Shown: positions 1-9,110 of the stretch, in pieces | Layout: every line of letters starts with the position of its first letter | Numbering within the stretch: the stretch's first letter is position 1 | Assembly: GCA_946557105.1 (NCBI GenBank) | Contig: CAMNSZ010000004.1 | Location: forward strand, 1-64,000 | DNA from: an uncultured Lachnospiraceae bacterium | Lineage (GTDB): Bacteria; Bacillota; Clostridia; Lachnospirales; Lachnospiraceae | DNA length: 64,000 bases | Direction: 5' to 3' | Made by a program: the position numbers and the translations under genes | The notes under the pieces: model-generated | Told to the model about the DNA's origin: nothing | The model's input: the letters and a program-made list of their open reading frames with translations, nothing else | The model's database searches: none

Positions 1-346
1 AAACAAGAAGAAGTAATAAGCAAGTGACGTTCGCTCCGCGAACTGTAGCAAACAAGAAGAAGTAATAAGCAAGTGACGTTCGCTCCGCGAACTGTAGCAA
101 ACAAAAAGAAGTAATACAGCAAGTGACGTTCGCTCCGCGAACTGTAGCAAACAAGAAGAAGTAATAAGCAAGTGACGTTCGCTCCGCGAACTGTAGCAAA
201 CAAAAAGAAGTAATACAGCAAGTGACGTTCGCTCCGCGAACTGTAGCAAACAAGAAGAAGTAATAAGCAAGTGACGTTCGCTCCGCGAACTGTAGCAAAC
301 AAGAAGAAGTAATACAGCAAGTGACGTTTGCTTCGCGAACTGTAGC
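1..346 (+). repeat. Seven tandem 49/50-bp repeats carrying the rpsM 3' end
   Basis: Seven head-to-tail copies lie at 1-49, 50-98, 99-148, 149-197, 198-247, 248-296 and 297-346, and the array probably continues upstream. Each unit contains codons that would read P-R-T-V-A-N-K-K-K-stop, the usual tail of ribosomal protein S13, and the gene before rpsK in this operon is normally rpsM. Each unit also holds a hairpin GTTCGC-TCC-GCGAAC. The last copy reads GTTTGC-TTC-GCGAAC, which keeps pairing through a G-U wobble. Copies 3 and 5 differ by a synonymous AAG to AAA lysine change and a one-base insertion. It is not a CRISPR array because there are no unique spacers. Bases 1-16 may be the real rpsM end or another copy. 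Confidence 0.95.
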
Positions 347-423
347 AAACTTAGGGAAATAATCAGAGTATTTAAGATTTAAAGTGTAACTGTAAATTAA
401 GTGAGAAAGTAGGTTAGTTTAAA

Positions 424-822
424 ATGGCTAAAAAGGTTGCAAGTAAAAAAGTAACAAAAAAGCGCGTAAAGAAAAACGTTGAACGCGGACAGGCACATAT
501 TCAGTCTTCTTTTAACAATACAATTGTTACATTGACAGATACTGAAGGTAATGCTCTCAGCTGGGCGAGTGCCGGTGGTCTTGGTTTTAGAGGTTCAAGG
601 AAATCTACTCCATATGCTGCACAGATGGCAGCAGAAACAGCTACAAAGGCTGCTTTAGTACATGGACTGAAATCCGTTGACGTATTCGTAAAGGGTCCCG
701 GTTCAGGACGTGAGGCGGCAATCAGGGCGCTCTCTGCCTGTGGTTTGGAGGTTGTAAGCATTCGTGACGTAACCCCTGTTCCTCATAACGGATGTCGTCC
801 TCCTAAGCGTCGTCGTGTATAA
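424..822 (+). CDS. rpsK: 30S ribosomal protein S11
   Basis: Universal small-subunit protein of the platform, contacting 16S rRNA near the P/E-site mRNA path. The 132-residue product has the usual length, a basic N-terminus ([16 protein letters not shown]) and the family core [14 protein letters not shown] followed by the conserved C-terminus [18 protein letters not shown]. It is the first complete gene of the rpsK-rpsD-rpoA-rplQ operon. The ATG at 424 has only a weak upstream purine stretch, so translation may depend on coupling or on the repeat-containing leader that separates it from the presumed upstream rpsM. Confidence 0.98.
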   Translation: MAKKVASKKVTKKRVKKNVERGQAHIQSSFNNTIVTLTDTEGNALSWASAGGLGFRGSRKSTPYAAQMAAETATKAALVHGLKSVDVFVKGPGSGREAAIRALSACGLEVVSIRDVTPVPHNGCRPPKRRRV

Positions 823-1016
823 TGACGCGTCTATGGTAACTGTTGGAAGAAAGCGCCGCAAAACGGTGCTGTAAACAATATGCACAAAGGAAGAAAACAA
901 GCAGCAGATATTTGTTTTCTCCCTATGTAGCAGCAGGAAAATCATAAAACACAAAATGCGTATGATGCGCAGAAGCATGGTTTTCAAGGTTAATATTAAA
1001 GAAGGGAAAAAAGAAA

Positions 1017-1610
1017 ATGGCAGTAAATCGTGTACCCGTATTAAAGAGATGTAGAGCTCTTGGTCTTGAGCCCTCCTACTTAGGATATGACAAGAAATCT
1101 AACAGAACTTCTGCAAGAGCAGGTAAAAAGGTGAGTGAGTATGGACTTCAGCTGCGCGAGAAGCAGAAAGCGAAGTTTATATACGGTGTTTTGGAGAAGC
1201 CTTTCAGAAATTATTATGAGAAGGCTGACAGAATGAAGGGTATGACCGGTGAGAATTTGATGGTTATGCTTGAGAGAAGACTTGACAATGTAGTTTTCAG
1301 AATGGGATTTGCCAGAACCAGAAGAGAGGCAAGACAGATTGTCGGTCACAAGCATGTGTTGGTAAACGGCAAGCGTGTAAGCATTGCTTCTTATTTAATA
1401 AAGGCCGGTGATGTAATAGAAATTTCCGAGAAGGCAAAGTCCTTGCAGAGATATAAGGATATCGTAGAGATTACCGGCGGCAGATTGGTACCCGAATGGA
1501 TGGATGTTGATATTGAGAGCTTAAAGGGAACAATTAAGAATCTTCCTACCAGAGAAATGATTGACGTTCCCGTAAATGAGATGCTTATCGTCGAGTTGTA
1601 CTCCAAATAA
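1017..1610 (+). CDS. rpsD: 30S ribosomal protein S4
   Basis: Primary 16S rRNA-binding protein that nucleates small-subunit assembly and, in many bacteria, acts as an autoregulator of its own operon. The 197-residue product has the N-terminal S4 domain and the C-terminal S4 RNA-binding fold around residues 90-150 ([23 protein letters not shown]). It lacks the N-terminal four-cysteine zinc motif seen in some S4 paralogs (starts [19 protein letters not shown] with a single Cys). The ATG at 1017 follows GAAGGG at about 1000. A 194-bp spacer separates it from rpsK. Confidence 0.97.
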   Translation: MAVNRVPVLKRCRALGLEPSYLGYDKKSNRTSARAGKKVSEYGLQLREKQKAKFIYGVLEKPFRNYYEKADRMKGMTGENLMVMLERRLDNVVFRMGFARTRREARQIVGHKHVLVNGKRVSIASYLIKAGDVIEISEKAKSLQRYKDIVEITGGRLVPEWMDVDIESLKGTIKNLPTREMIDVPVNEMLIVELYSK

Positions 1611-1619
1611 GCCCTATAA

Positions 1620-1654
1620 ACACTCTGAGGCGGCATATTTTGCGCTCAGAGTGT
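1620..1654 (+). other. rpsD-rpoA intergenic hairpin
   Basis: Perfect 10-bp inverted repeat ACACTCTGAG / CTCAGAGTGT (1620-1629 and 1645-1654) with a 15-base loop, directly after the rpsD stop and ahead of the rpoA ribosome-binding site. No T-run follows, so it is more likely an RNA-processing or stability element, or an S4 target, than an intrinsic terminator. Confidence 0.6.
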
Positions 1655-1694
1655 ATGTATTCCCTAAAAAACATTCCAGAAGGAGGGTATTGCA

Positions 1695-2654
1695 GTGTTT
1701 GAATTTGAAAGACCTAATATTGAGGTTGCTGAAATTTCAGAAGACAAAAAGTACGGTAAATTCGTAGTCGAGCCTTTGGAAAGAGGGTATGGTATTACTC
1801 TCGGTAATTCTCTCAGACGAATTATGCTTTCTTCTTTGCCCGGTGCTGCAGTAAGCCAGATTAAAATTGAAGGTGTTCTGCATGAGTTCAGTTCGATTCC
1901 CGGAGTTAAGGAGGATGTAACTGAAATCATCATGAACATTAAGAGTCTTGCCATCAAGAACAGCAGTGAGACCAATGAGACAAAGACGGCATACATTGAA
2001 TACGAGGGAGAAGGAGTTGTAAGGGCTTCTGATATTCAGGCAGATCAGGACATAGAAATTTTAAATCCGGATTTGGTAATCGCCACTTTAAGCGGCAAGG
2101 ATACCAAGCTTTACATGGAGCTGACAATCACAAAAGGTCGCGGCTATGTAAGTGCAGATAAGAACAAACACGAAGATTTACCGATAGGCGTTATTGCAAT
2201 TGATTCAATCTATACACCTGTAGAGAGAGTTAATGTGACTGTCGAGAATACCCGTGTGGGCCAGATTACAGATTTTGATAAGCTGACACTGGATGTATAT
2301 ACGAACGGAACTTTGGTTCCTGACGAAGCCGTAAGTCTTGCGGCAAAGGTGCTCAGCGAGCATCTAAATCTTTTCATTGACCTTTCCGAGAATGCCAAGA
2401 CCGCAGAGGTTATGGTAGAGAAGGAGGATGATGAGAAGGAAAAGGTACTTGAAATGAGTATTGACGAGCTGGAGCTTTCCGTTCGTTCTTATAACTGCTT
2501 GAAGAGGGCAGGAATTAACACTGTAGAGGAATTGACGAACAGGACTTCCGAAGATATGATGAAAGTTCGTAATTTGGGACGTAAATCTCTGGAAGAGGTG
2601 TTGGCAAAATTGAAAGAGCTGGGACTTCAGTTAAATCCCAGTGACGAGGTTTAA
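1695..2654 (+). CDS. rpoA: DNA-directed RNA polymerase subunit alpha
   Basis: Alpha subunit of RNA polymerase. The 319-residue product has the N-terminal dimerisation/assembly domain ([20 protein letters not shown] at about residues 23-42) and the C-terminal helix-hairpin-helix domain ([19 protein letters not shown], then [16 protein letters not shown]) that contacts activators and UP elements. Translation starts at GTG 1695, supported by AGAAGGAGGGT at 1678-1688. It follows rpsD in the standard alpha operon order. Confidence 0.98.
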   Translation: MFEFERPNIEVAEISEDKKYGKFVVEPLERGYGITLGNSLRRIMLSSLPGAAVSQIKIEGVLHEFSSIPGVKEDVTEIIMNIKSLAIKNSSETNETKTAYIEYEGEGVVRASDIQADQDIEILNPDLVIATLSGKDTKLYMELTITKGRGYVSADKNKHEDLPIGVIAIDSIYTPVERVNVTVENTRVGQITDFDKLTLDVYTNGTLVPDEAVSLAAKVLSEHLNLFIDLSENAKTAEVMVEKEDDEKEKVLEMSIDELELSVRSYNCLKRAGINTVEELTNRTSEDMMKVRNLGRKSLEEVLAKLKELGLQLNPSDEV

Positions 2655-2801
2655 TAAGTTTAATAAGCAGGATATTCCATACATCATAAATCCAAAGCGT
2701 GTATGTATGGTTCATCTCTAAATGGCAACTAATAAGCATTCGGTAAGTAAGCCCAAAGCGCGTGGCCGGATGTACCATGAATGGAGAAAGGAAAATAAAT
2801 C

Positions 2802-3338
2802 ATGGCAAAGTACAGAAAGCTCGGCAGAACGTCTGCACAGAGAAAAGCATTATTAAGAAATCAGGTAACGGCGTTGATTAACAACGGTAAGATTGTTACC
2901 ACTGAGGCTAAGGCTAAGGAAGTAAGAAAGATTGCAGAAGGGCTAATCGCTCTGGCTGTAAAAGAAAAAGACAACTTTGAGATGGTTAAAGTCACTGCCA
3001 AGGTTCCTGTAAAGGACAAGGACGGTAAGAGAGTAAAAGAGGTTGTCGACGGTAAGAAGGTTACAAAATTCGAGTCCGTGGAGAAGGAAATTAAGAAGGA
3101 CTTACCTTCCAGACTGCATGCAAGACATCAGATGCTCAAGGTGCTGTGTCCTGTAGTATCAGTTCCTAAAGAAGCAGCGGGCAGAAAGAGAAATACAAAG
3201 GAAGTTGATTTGGTTGCGAAGCTGTTTGACGAGTATGCACCTAAGTATGTTGACCGCAAGGGTGGTTACACCAGAATTATTAAGATAGGTCAGCGTAAGG
3301 GTGACGCGGCGATGGAGGTCGTGCTTGAGTTAGTATAG
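2802..3338 (+). CDS. rplQ: 50S ribosomal protein L17 (long form)
   Basis: Large-subunit protein near the tunnel exit. The 178-residue product is longer than the roughly 120-residue form of Bacillus or E. coli. The N-terminal half (RKLGRTSAQRKALLRNQVTA) and C-terminus (GGYTRIIKIGQRKGDAAMEVVLEL) are canonical. The extra material is a lysine-rich central insertion at about residues 55-120 (KEKDNFEMVKVTAKVPVKDK onward). The ATG is preceded by GAGAAAGGA. It ends the alpha operon and is followed by an intrinsic terminator. Confidence 0.96.
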   Translation: MAKYRKLGRTSAQRKALLRNQVTALINNGKIVTTEAKAKEVRKIAEGLIALAVKEKDNFEMVKVTAKVPVKDKDGKRVKEVVDGKKVTKFESVEKEIKKDLPSRLHARHQMLKVLCPVVSVPKEAAGRKRNTKEVDLVAKLFDEYAPKYVDRKGGYTRIIKIGQRKGDAAMEVVLELV

Positions 3339-3384
3339 TAGAGAATTAATCCAAAGAAACACACTTTAGGAGAAAGCTGAAATA

Positions 3385-3435
3385 GGGCTGTAAGAATTCC
3401 CCTTTGAGGGAGTTTTTACAGCCCCTTATTTTTGT
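3385..3435 (+). terminator. Intrinsic terminator of the alpha operon
   Basis: Long stem GGGCTGTAAGAATTCCC / GGGAGTTTTTACAGCCC with a short loop, then TTATTTTTGT. It sits between rplQ and the convergent M15 peptidase gene and may serve both strands. Confidence 0.9.
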
Positions 3436-3446
3436 ATAAATCATTA

Positions 3447-4406
3447 TTATTCTGTTTTCTGGAAGTGCTGATAATCTTTGCTGGAGTTCCAGTTGCCCCC
3501 CCATATGAAGCCATGTTCTGTAAACAGCTTGTAGCACAAATCATCTTCATCAATTTTATAAGGAAAGCTTTTGCTTCTGTCGGCAAAGTCCTGTGCATTT
3601 TCAGGAGATATATGCTCGCTGCCGTCTGCGTTATAGGTAACATAAGGATTGTAAAGGGGATTTATATCAATGGCGCGGCCCAGAGCATGCTTGGAAAGAG
3701 AAGAGCTGCCTTCCACCTTTCGATAATTAAAGCAGGAGGTATTATTATCCTCCATGGACGAAGTGTCGTCACCGTCGTATTCATCAATCAGGCGTACCTT
3801 TTCAAGCTGATATTCATTGCGGTATAACTCGTAGAAAATTTCTACTAAATCCGGTGCAATTGCCTTGTTACATATCAGCTCCCCCTCTGTAAGCTCCCCG
3901 TTAAAATCGTAATGTAAAATGTGCAGGTAGCTAAGCTCCTCATAGCTTATGGCCAGAGACTCGCTGCCTTCATTCGTTTGGGGAAAAGAAACTCCGGTAA
4001 TGTAGCGTCTCAGGTTATCGGACAGCGGTTCATAATAGAATGCTTCACTATAAGCGGTACGATGCTCCAGCTGGCTGTCACCGTTCAGTAGAGCGCCTAC
4101 AGGAAGCGGTTTGTCGGAGGAAGAAGGCTTCTTAAGATTATCTGCCGTCGCTTCATCCGAGCGCTCCGTGTCCTCTGCGGATGAAGCGTCAGGCTCTGCC
4201 TCCGATTCGGAAGCGTTGGAGGGTTCAGAGGAGGCTTCCGACTGGTTGGATTCCTGCTCCGAGGGGTTAATCTGGGGGTGGCGAGAGGCATAGTCCGAAA
4301 GACTTTGGGAATTACCCTTAAAGAGCTGGGTCAGTCCTCCTACAAGCAACACCAGAACGGCTAATATAACGAACATCTTTATGAATTTTTGTTGATTTGG
4401 GTTCAT
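3447..4406 (-). CDS. Membrane-anchored M15-family peptidase (D-Ala-D-Ala carboxypeptidase-like)
   Basis: Likely zinc peptidase acting on peptidoglycan stem peptides outside the membrane. The 319-residue product has one N-terminal membrane segment (residues about 9-28), a long Ser/Glu/Asp-rich linker (about 35-90), and a C-terminal M15 domain with S-K-H-A-L-G-R-A-I-D and the closing D-Y-Q-H-F-Q motif, which supply the His/Asp/His zinc ligands; GFIWGGNW is also typical. I place the start at 4406 because GGAGG lies 6 bases upstream, whereas an upstream in-frame ATG (17 codons longer) has no such site and would spoil the anchor. Exact bond specificity (D,D versus L,D) is not decidable here. Confidence 0.88.
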   Translation of the reverse strand: MNPNQQKFIKMFVILAVLVLLVGGLTQLFKGNSQSLSDYASRHPQINPSEQESNQSEASSEPSNASESEAEPDASSAEDTERSDEATADNLKKPSSSDKPLPVGALLNGDSQLEHRTAYSEAFYYEPLSDNLRRYITGVSFPQTNEGSESLAISYEELSYLHILHYDFNGELTEGELICNKAIAPDLVEIFYELYRNEYQLEKVRLIDEYDGDDTSSMEDNNTSCFNYRKVEGSSSLSKHALGRAIDINPLYNPYVTYNADGSEHISPENAQDFADRSKSFPYKIDEDDLCYKLFTEHGFIWGGNWNSSKDYQHFQKTE

Positions 4407-4465
4407 GATAATCCTCCATGTCCAAGCGTCATTTGTGTAAGCGGCGCCAATGCACAAATTTCGAT

Positions 4466-4495
4466 ATTATAATGCTGAATACTATATATTGTCTT
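4466..4495 (-). promoter_or_regulatory. Putative sigma-70 promoter for the M15 peptidase gene
   Basis: Reading the minus strand, AAGACA (4490-4495) and TATAAT (4466-4471) are separated by 18 bp, about 60 bp upstream of the proposed start codon. Confidence 0.5.
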
Positions 4496-4552
4496 AGAGT
4501 ATAGGATAACATGGGATACGCATATTGTACAATACATTTTCAATATCCATTT

Positions 4553-4582
4553 TTGCACTAAATATAATCATTTTGATAAAAT
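4553..4582 (+). promoter_or_regulatory. Putative promoter of the ecf-truA operon
   Basis: TTGCAC (4553-4558), 18-bp spacer, TAAAAT (4577-4582) in the 322-bp divergent intergenic region, upstream of ecfA1. No other gene is apparent in that region. Confidence 0.4.
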
Positions 4583-4665
4583 ATTGTGGGGAGGATCATA
4601 TTTGCGCTCTATTATCGAATATTGCAGGGTTGTATTTCCTCCGCTTATTTAGTAAAATAAAAAAC

Positions 4666-4705
4666 GTATAAGCAGTGGGAGCTATACGGTCTGCTTATTT
4701 TATTT
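4666..4705 (+). other. Alternative hairpins upstream of ecfA1
   Basis: ATAAGCAG (4668-4675) can pair with CTGCTTAT (4691-4698), followed by TTTATTT, which is terminator-like. The overlapping GTATA (4666-4670) can instead pair with TATAC (4683-4687). The two folds are mutually exclusive, which is compatible with attenuation or with a simple leader terminator. No ligand class was recognised. Confidence 0.4.
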
Positions 4706-4728
4706 AAACACGAGGATAGGGTGGCATT

Positions 4729-5604
4729 ATGGGAATTATCCGGACGAAGGATGTTGTATTTGAATATATCAGACGCGACGAGGAGGGAAATGTGGAGGGA
4801 ATCGTCAAGGCTGTGGATAACGTGTCCATAAATATTAAGCAGGGCGATTTCATTGCTGTTTTAGGGCATAACGGTTCCGGTAAATCTACACTCGCCAAGC
4901 ATATGAACGCTATTTTAAATCCCACGGAGGGAACTGTCTGGGTGGATGGCATGGATACCAAGGATGAAAAAGAGGTGTGGAATATCAGGCAGACTACGGG
5001 AATGGTTTTTCAGAATCCCGATAATCAAATTATAGGGCAGGTTGTGGAGGAGGACGTAGGGTTCGGACCGGAAAATATGGGAGTTTTGACGAAGGAAATA
5101 TGGGAGAGGGTAGAGGAAAGCCTGCGGGCGGTAGGCATGTATGAGTTTCGTAAGCATTCGCCCAATAAGCTTTCCGGCGGACAGAAGCAAAGAGTGTCTA
5201 TAGCAGGCGTCCTTGCCATGCACCCCAAATGTATTGTTTTGGATGAGCCCACGGCAATGCTGGATCCTAATGGCCGAAAGGAGGTCATTCGTGCAATCAG
5301 GGGACTAAATCAGGTGGAAGGTGTGACGGTGATATTAATCACTCATTACATGGAAGAAATAATTCACGCCGACAAGGTATTTGTCATGGATCAGGGGAAA
5401 ATAGCCATGGAGGGAACGCCCAAAGAAATTTTTTCCCGAGTAGAGGAATTAAAGAGCCTGAGACTGGATGTGCCGCAGGTGACGCTGCTTGCATATGAGC
5501 TTCAAAAAAAAGGTATTTCCCTGCCAAACGGTATATTGACTATAGAGGAGTTTGTGGAACAGCTGAGATTGACGATGACGGGGCGTAGGACAACGGTGGA
5601 ATAG
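4729..5604 (+). CDS. ecfA1: ECF transporter ATPase A1
   Basis: One of two ATPase subunits of the energy-coupling factor vitamin/metal transporter. The 291-residue product has Walker A GHNGSGKS (about residues 45-52), signature LSGGQKQR, Walker [14 protein letters not shown] and the H-loop ITHYMEE, with the extended C-terminal region typical of EcfA. It starts an ecfA1-ecfA2-ecfT-truA run. No substrate-binding S component lies nearby, as is usual for group II ECF systems whose S subunits are encoded elsewhere. Confidence 0.95.
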   Translation: MGIIRTKDVVFEYIRRDEEGNVEGIVKAVDNVSINIKQGDFIAVLGHNGSGKSTLAKHMNAILNPTEGTVWVDGMDTKDEKEVWNIRQTTGMVFQNPDNQIIGQVVEEDVGFGPENMGVLTKEIWERVEESLRAVGMYEFRKHSPNKLSGGQKQRVSIAGVLAMHPKCIVLDEPTAMLDPNGRKEVIRAIRGLNQVEGVTVILITHYMEEIIHADKVFVMDQGKIAMEGTPKEIFSRVEELKSLRLDVPQVTLLAYELQKKGISLPNGILTIEEFVEQLRLTMTGRRTTVE

Positions 5605-5693
5605 AACGGATACAGAGCGGACGAAAAAGGGATAACAACCGGTGATATTATATGCAGATTGCCGCAGGTAGAAGAAAGGAACGGAAATATTTT

Positions 5694-6542
5694 ATGTCTA
5701 TGATTATAGACCATGTAAGTTATATATACGGGGAGGGAACGCCCTTAGAGCACAAAGCGCTTTCGGATATTAGCCTCAATATACCCGACGGACAGTTTGT
5801 AGGTATCATCGGTCATACCGGTTCCGGTAAATCTACGCTGATGCAGCATATGAACGGATTGCTTAAGGCTACAAAGGGACATATATATTTTAACGGAGAA
5901 GACATTTATGATTCCGATTATGACATGAAGAAGCTTCGCAGCAGGGTAGGTTTGGTTTTTCAGTATCCGGAGCATCAGCTGTTTGAAATTGACGTTTTTT
6001 CGGACGTATGCTTCGGCCCCAGAAATTTGGGGCTGGAGCGCAAGGAGGTGGAGCTGCGCGCTTATGACGCGCTGCGGAAGGTGGGACTTGACGACGAGCT
6101 TTACTATCAGTCTCCCTTTGAGCTGTCGGGCGGTCAGAAGCGAAGAGCGGCTATTGCAGGTGTTCTTGCCATGAAGCCGGAAATATTGATTTTGGACGAG
6201 CCTACGGCAGGCCTTGACCCGAAGGGGAGAGATGAAATACTGGGTCAGATTAAAAGGCTTCAGGTACAAACAGGAATGACTATACTTTTGGTTTCCCACA
6301 GTATGGAGGATGTGGCCGAGTATGTAGACCGCATTATTGTGATGAATCAGGGAAGGATTATGCTGGACGATACGCCCAGAGAGGTGTTTCGCTATTACAA
6401 GGAATTGGAGGAGGTGGGGCTTGCCGCACCTCAGGTAACTTATATTATGCATGCATTGCGTGAAGAAGGACTGAATGTGGACGCGGATGTAACCACTATA
6501 GAGGAGGCGGCGGCAGAGCTTGTCCGGGTTTTAAAGGGTTAA
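5694..6542 (+). CDS. ecfA2: ECF transporter ATPase A2
   Basis: Second ATPase of the ECF module; 282 residues from the chosen start. It has Walker A GHTGSGKS, signature LSGGQKRR, Walker B ILILDEPTAGLDP and H-loop VSHSMED. I chose ATG 5694 (MSMIIDHVSYIYGEG), which matches the normal family N-terminus and follows AGAAAGGA. An upstream ATG at 5652 would add 14 basic residues without a clear ribosome-binding site. It should pair with EcfA1 on the coupling helices of EcfT. Confidence 0.93.
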   Translation: MSMIIDHVSYIYGEGTPLEHKALSDISLNIPDGQFVGIIGHTGSGKSTLMQHMNGLLKATKGHIYFNGEDIYDSDYDMKKLRSRVGLVFQYPEHQLFEIDVFSDVCFGPRNLGLERKEVELRAYDALRKVGLDDELYYQSPFELSGGQKRRAAIAGVLAMKPEILILDEPTAGLDPKGRDEILGQIKRLQVQTGMTILLVSHSMEDVAEYVDRIIVMNQGRIMLDDTPREVFRYYKELEEVGLAAPQVTYIMHALREEGLNVDADVTTIEEAAAELVRVLKG

Positions 6543-6551
6543 AGGAAAGAT

Positions 6552-7358
6552 ATGCTTAGAGATATTACATTAGGACAATATTATCAGACGGATTCCATTA
6601 TGCATAAAATGGACCCAAGGGTGAAGCTGGGGGGAACACTGTTATTTATAATCTCCTTGTTTTTTTTCAAGAATTTTTTGGGTTATATCATTGCCGCGCT
6701 TTTTTTGGGAACGGCAATTAAGCTTTCCAGAGTGCCGTTTAAGTTTATGGTGAGGGGCATGAAGGCTATTATGGTTCTTTTGATGATCACGGTGCTCTTT
6801 AATCTTTTTCTGACTCCGGGAACACCTATCTTTACGGTCTGGAAGCTGACCGTCACTTTTGAGGGAGCACGTATGGCGGCCGGTATGGCGGTTCGTTTGA
6901 GTCTTCTTGTCATAGGCTCATCCCTGATGACGCTGACCACCACGCCCAATAATCTCACCGACGGCATGGAGAAAATGCTGCGTCCTTTGAGAATATTTAA
7001 GGTGCCGGTGCATGAGGTGGCGATGATGATGTCCATCGCCCTGCGTTTCATTCCCATTTTGCTGGAGGAGACTGACAAAATTATGAAGGCGCAGATTGCA
7101 AGAGGAGCCGATTTTGAGAGTGGGAATATAATAAGGCGTGCCAAGGCGCTGGTTCCCCTTCTCGTTCCGTTATTTATCTCCGCATTCCGCCGTGCCAATG
7201 ACTTGGCTATGGCGATGGAGGCGCGGTGTTATCGCGGCGGTGAGGGTCGTACTAAAATGAAGCCCTTAATTTATGCAAGACGGGATTATATTGCTTATAT
7301 CTGTATTTTAATGTATTTGGCAGTCAGTATTTTTGTGGGAAGATTATCCTTTTCGTAG
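6552..7358 (+). CDS. ecfT: ECF transporter transmembrane subunit
   Basis: Membrane subunit linking the two ATPases to interchangeable S components. The 268-residue product has several hydrophobic segments (for example LLFIISLFFFKNFLGYIIAA at about residues 31-50) and the coupling-helix Ala-Arg-Gly motifs, seen as AQIARGADFESG and MEARCYRGGEGR. It begins 9 bp after ecfA2 with AAAGGAAAGAT as ribosome-binding site and is followed 15 bp later by truA. Confidence 0.94.
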   Translation: MLRDITLGQYYQTDSIMHKMDPRVKLGGTLLFIISLFFFKNFLGYIIAALFLGTAIKLSRVPFKFMVRGMKAIMVLLMITVLFNLFLTPGTPIFTVWKLTVTFEGARMAAGMAVRLSLLVIGSSLMTLTTTPNNLTDGMEKMLRPLRIFKVPVHEVAMMMSIALRFIPILLEETDKIMKAQIARGADFESGNIIRRAKALVPLLVPLFISAFRRANDLAMAMEARCYRGGEGRTKMKPLIYARRDYIAYICILMYLAVSIFVGRLSFS

Positions 7359-7373
7359 GGATGTGAGGCAGCT

Positions 7374-8132
7374 ATGGAGAAATCTGAATCAAAGACAAAG
7401 CGCGTGCGTCTGGTGGTGGCGTATGACGGCACAAATTATCATGGGTGGCAGCTACAGGACAATGGCGTTACTATAGAAAGCGAATTGAACAGATGCCTTT
7501 TTGACCTTTTGGGAGAAGAAATTCAGGTGACCGGAGCCAGCAGGACGGATGCGGGAGTTCATGCACTTTGTAATATAGCGGTGTTTGATACAAGGAGCCG
7601 TATGCCTGCCGAAAAAATTTCTTATGCGCTGAACCAGCGTCTGCCGGAGGATATAAGGATCCAAAAATCGGAGCAGGTGGCGGACGACTGGCACCCAAGG
7701 CGCTGCGAAAGCCGGAAAACCTATGAATATCGGATATATAGGGCGGAATTTCCCATGCCTGTAAAAAGGCTGTATTCTTATTTTACGTATCATGCGTTGA
7801 ATGTGGACGCAATGAAAAGAGCCGCGGAATATCTTGTGGGGGAACATGATTTTAAGAGCTTTTGCCAGACAGGGGCACAGGTGAAATCTACTGTGCGAAC
7901 GCTTTATAGCGTGGAGGTAGAGGAGCAGGGTGCGGATTTGGTGCTTCGGGTCTGCGGGAGCGGCTTCCTTTACAATATGGTACGGATTATTGCAGGTACC
8001 TTAATGGAGGTGGGCAGAGGAAGGAAAAGCCCCGAGGATGTTATGAGTATATTGGAGGTAAGAGACAGGATGGCAGCGGGTCCTACCGCTCCGGCGCAGG
8101 GGTTAACGCTGGTAAGGTATGATTTTGTGTAA
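7374..8132 (+). CDS. truA: tRNA pseudouridine(38-40) synthase
   Basis: Isomerises uridines 38-40 in the anticodon arm. The 252-residue product has the catalytic aspartate in GASRTDAGVHA (about residue 60), the N-terminal YDGTNYHGWQ motif and the C-terminal GSGFLYNMVRIIAGTL motif. The placement immediately downstream of ecfT is the standard Firmicutes arrangement. Confidence 0.96.
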   Translation: MEKSESKTKRVRLVVAYDGTNYHGWQLQDNGVTIESELNRCLFDLLGEEIQVTGASRTDAGVHALCNIAVFDTRSRMPAEKISYALNQRLPEDIRIQKSEQVADDWHPRRCESRKTYEYRIYRAEFPMPVKRLYSYFTYHALNVDAMKRAAEYLVGEHDFKSFCQTGAQVKSTVRTLYSVEVEEQGADLVLRVCGSGFLYNMVRIIAGTLMEVGRGRKSPEDVMSILEVRDRMAAGPTAPAQGLTLVRYDFV

Positions 8133-8163
8133 AGGGTATTGGAACCTAAAGGGAGGTTTAGAG

Positions 8164-9057
8164 ATGGAAAATATGCAAAATAAGGATTCTAACCGGATAA
8201 CCAGAGAGTATTTTGACAGTATTTTGCTGGAGATGAGACATATCGACGGGGTTAAGCCCGATACGGCGGCGGAGTTGTTTGGGGAGAGGTTTTCCATGCC
8301 TATTGCTACCGCGGCTCTGTCTCATTTGAACGGTATTTGTACGGAAGGAATGGTGAAAATGGCAAAGGGCGCCGCCATGGCGGGAGCGCTTTGCTTTAGC
8401 GGTATGGGTGAGCGGGAAGAATTAGCGGATATGTGTAAAACCGGCGCCAAGGTAATAAAAATAATCAAGCCTCATGCAGATAATGCCTTAGTGCTTGAGA
8501 AAATCAGGCGGGCAGAGGAGGATGGAGCCTTTGGCGTGGGCATGGACATCGACCATGCTTTTAACGGGCAGGGAGAATATGATACGGTGTGCGGGCTGCC
8601 GATGAAGCCCAAATCCATGGAGGAGCTTCAAGGCTTTGTGAAGGCGGCAGGGCTTCCTTTTGTAATAAAGGGCGTGCTTAGCGCCGTTGATGCAAGAAAG
8701 GCGCTTTCCATAGGCGCTGCGGGCATTGTTGTCTCCCATCATCACGGCATTATGGATTATGCGGCGCCACCCTTAATGCTTCTGCCGGAAATAGTGAAGG
8801 TGACCGGCGGGAGAATTCCCGTATTTGTGGACTGCTGTATAGAAAGCGGAATGGATGCATTTAAGGCATTGGCTCTCGGGGCAGACGCCGTTTGCGTGGG
8901 AAGAGCGATAATGGAGCCGTTAAAGGAAAAGGGCGCGGAGGGTGTAAGGGAAACCCTTATTGGAATAGACAAAGAGCTGAAGGGCGTTATGGCAAGAACC
9001 GGCTGCGCCAATGTGGCGGCAATAAATGATGATGTGCTTTGGAAAAAGGAGTTTTAG
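8164..9057 (+). CDS. FMN-dependent alpha-hydroxy-acid dehydrogenase family protein
   Basis: TIM-barrel FMN oxidoreductase of the lactate oxidase/LldD superfamily; the substrate is unknown. Visible motifs are PIATAALSHLNG near the N-terminus, FVIKGVLSAVDARKA (phosphate/FMN lysine), VVSHHHGIMDYAAPP, where the family's catalytic-base His region SNHGGRQ is altered to S-H-H-H-G, and VFVDCCIESGMDAFKALALGA. At 297 residues it is shorter than classical LldD (350-380). ATG 8164 is preceded by AAAGGGAGG; a longer upstream reading lacks support and overlaps truA. It may be co-transcribed with truA. Confidence 0.82.
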   Translation: MENMQNKDSNRITREYFDSILLEMRHIDGVKPDTAAELFGERFSMPIATAALSHLNGICTEGMVKMAKGAAMAGALCFSGMGEREELADMCKTGAKVIKIIKPHADNALVLEKIRRAEEDGAFGVGMDIDHAFNGQGEYDTVCGLPMKPKSMEELQGFVKAAGLPFVIKGVLSAVDARKALSIGAAGIVVSHHHGIMDYAAPPLMLLPEIVKVTGGRIPVFVDCCIESGMDAFKALALGADAVCVGRAIMEPLKEKGAEGVRETLIGIDKELKGVMARTGCANVAAINDDVLWKKEF

Positions 9058-9110
9058 AGAGGGAAGGGCTGTAAATAGTCTTCAATAAATGAAATATGGC
9101 GAAACAGAAA

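Noticed and set aside
1..346. CRISPR array
   Set aside because: The units are contiguous and near-identical, with no unique spacers, and each carries the S13 tail.
5745..6452. 235-codon minus-strand ORF
   Set aside because: Antisense to ecfA2, without homology I recognise or a ribosome-binding site; a shadow of the real gene.
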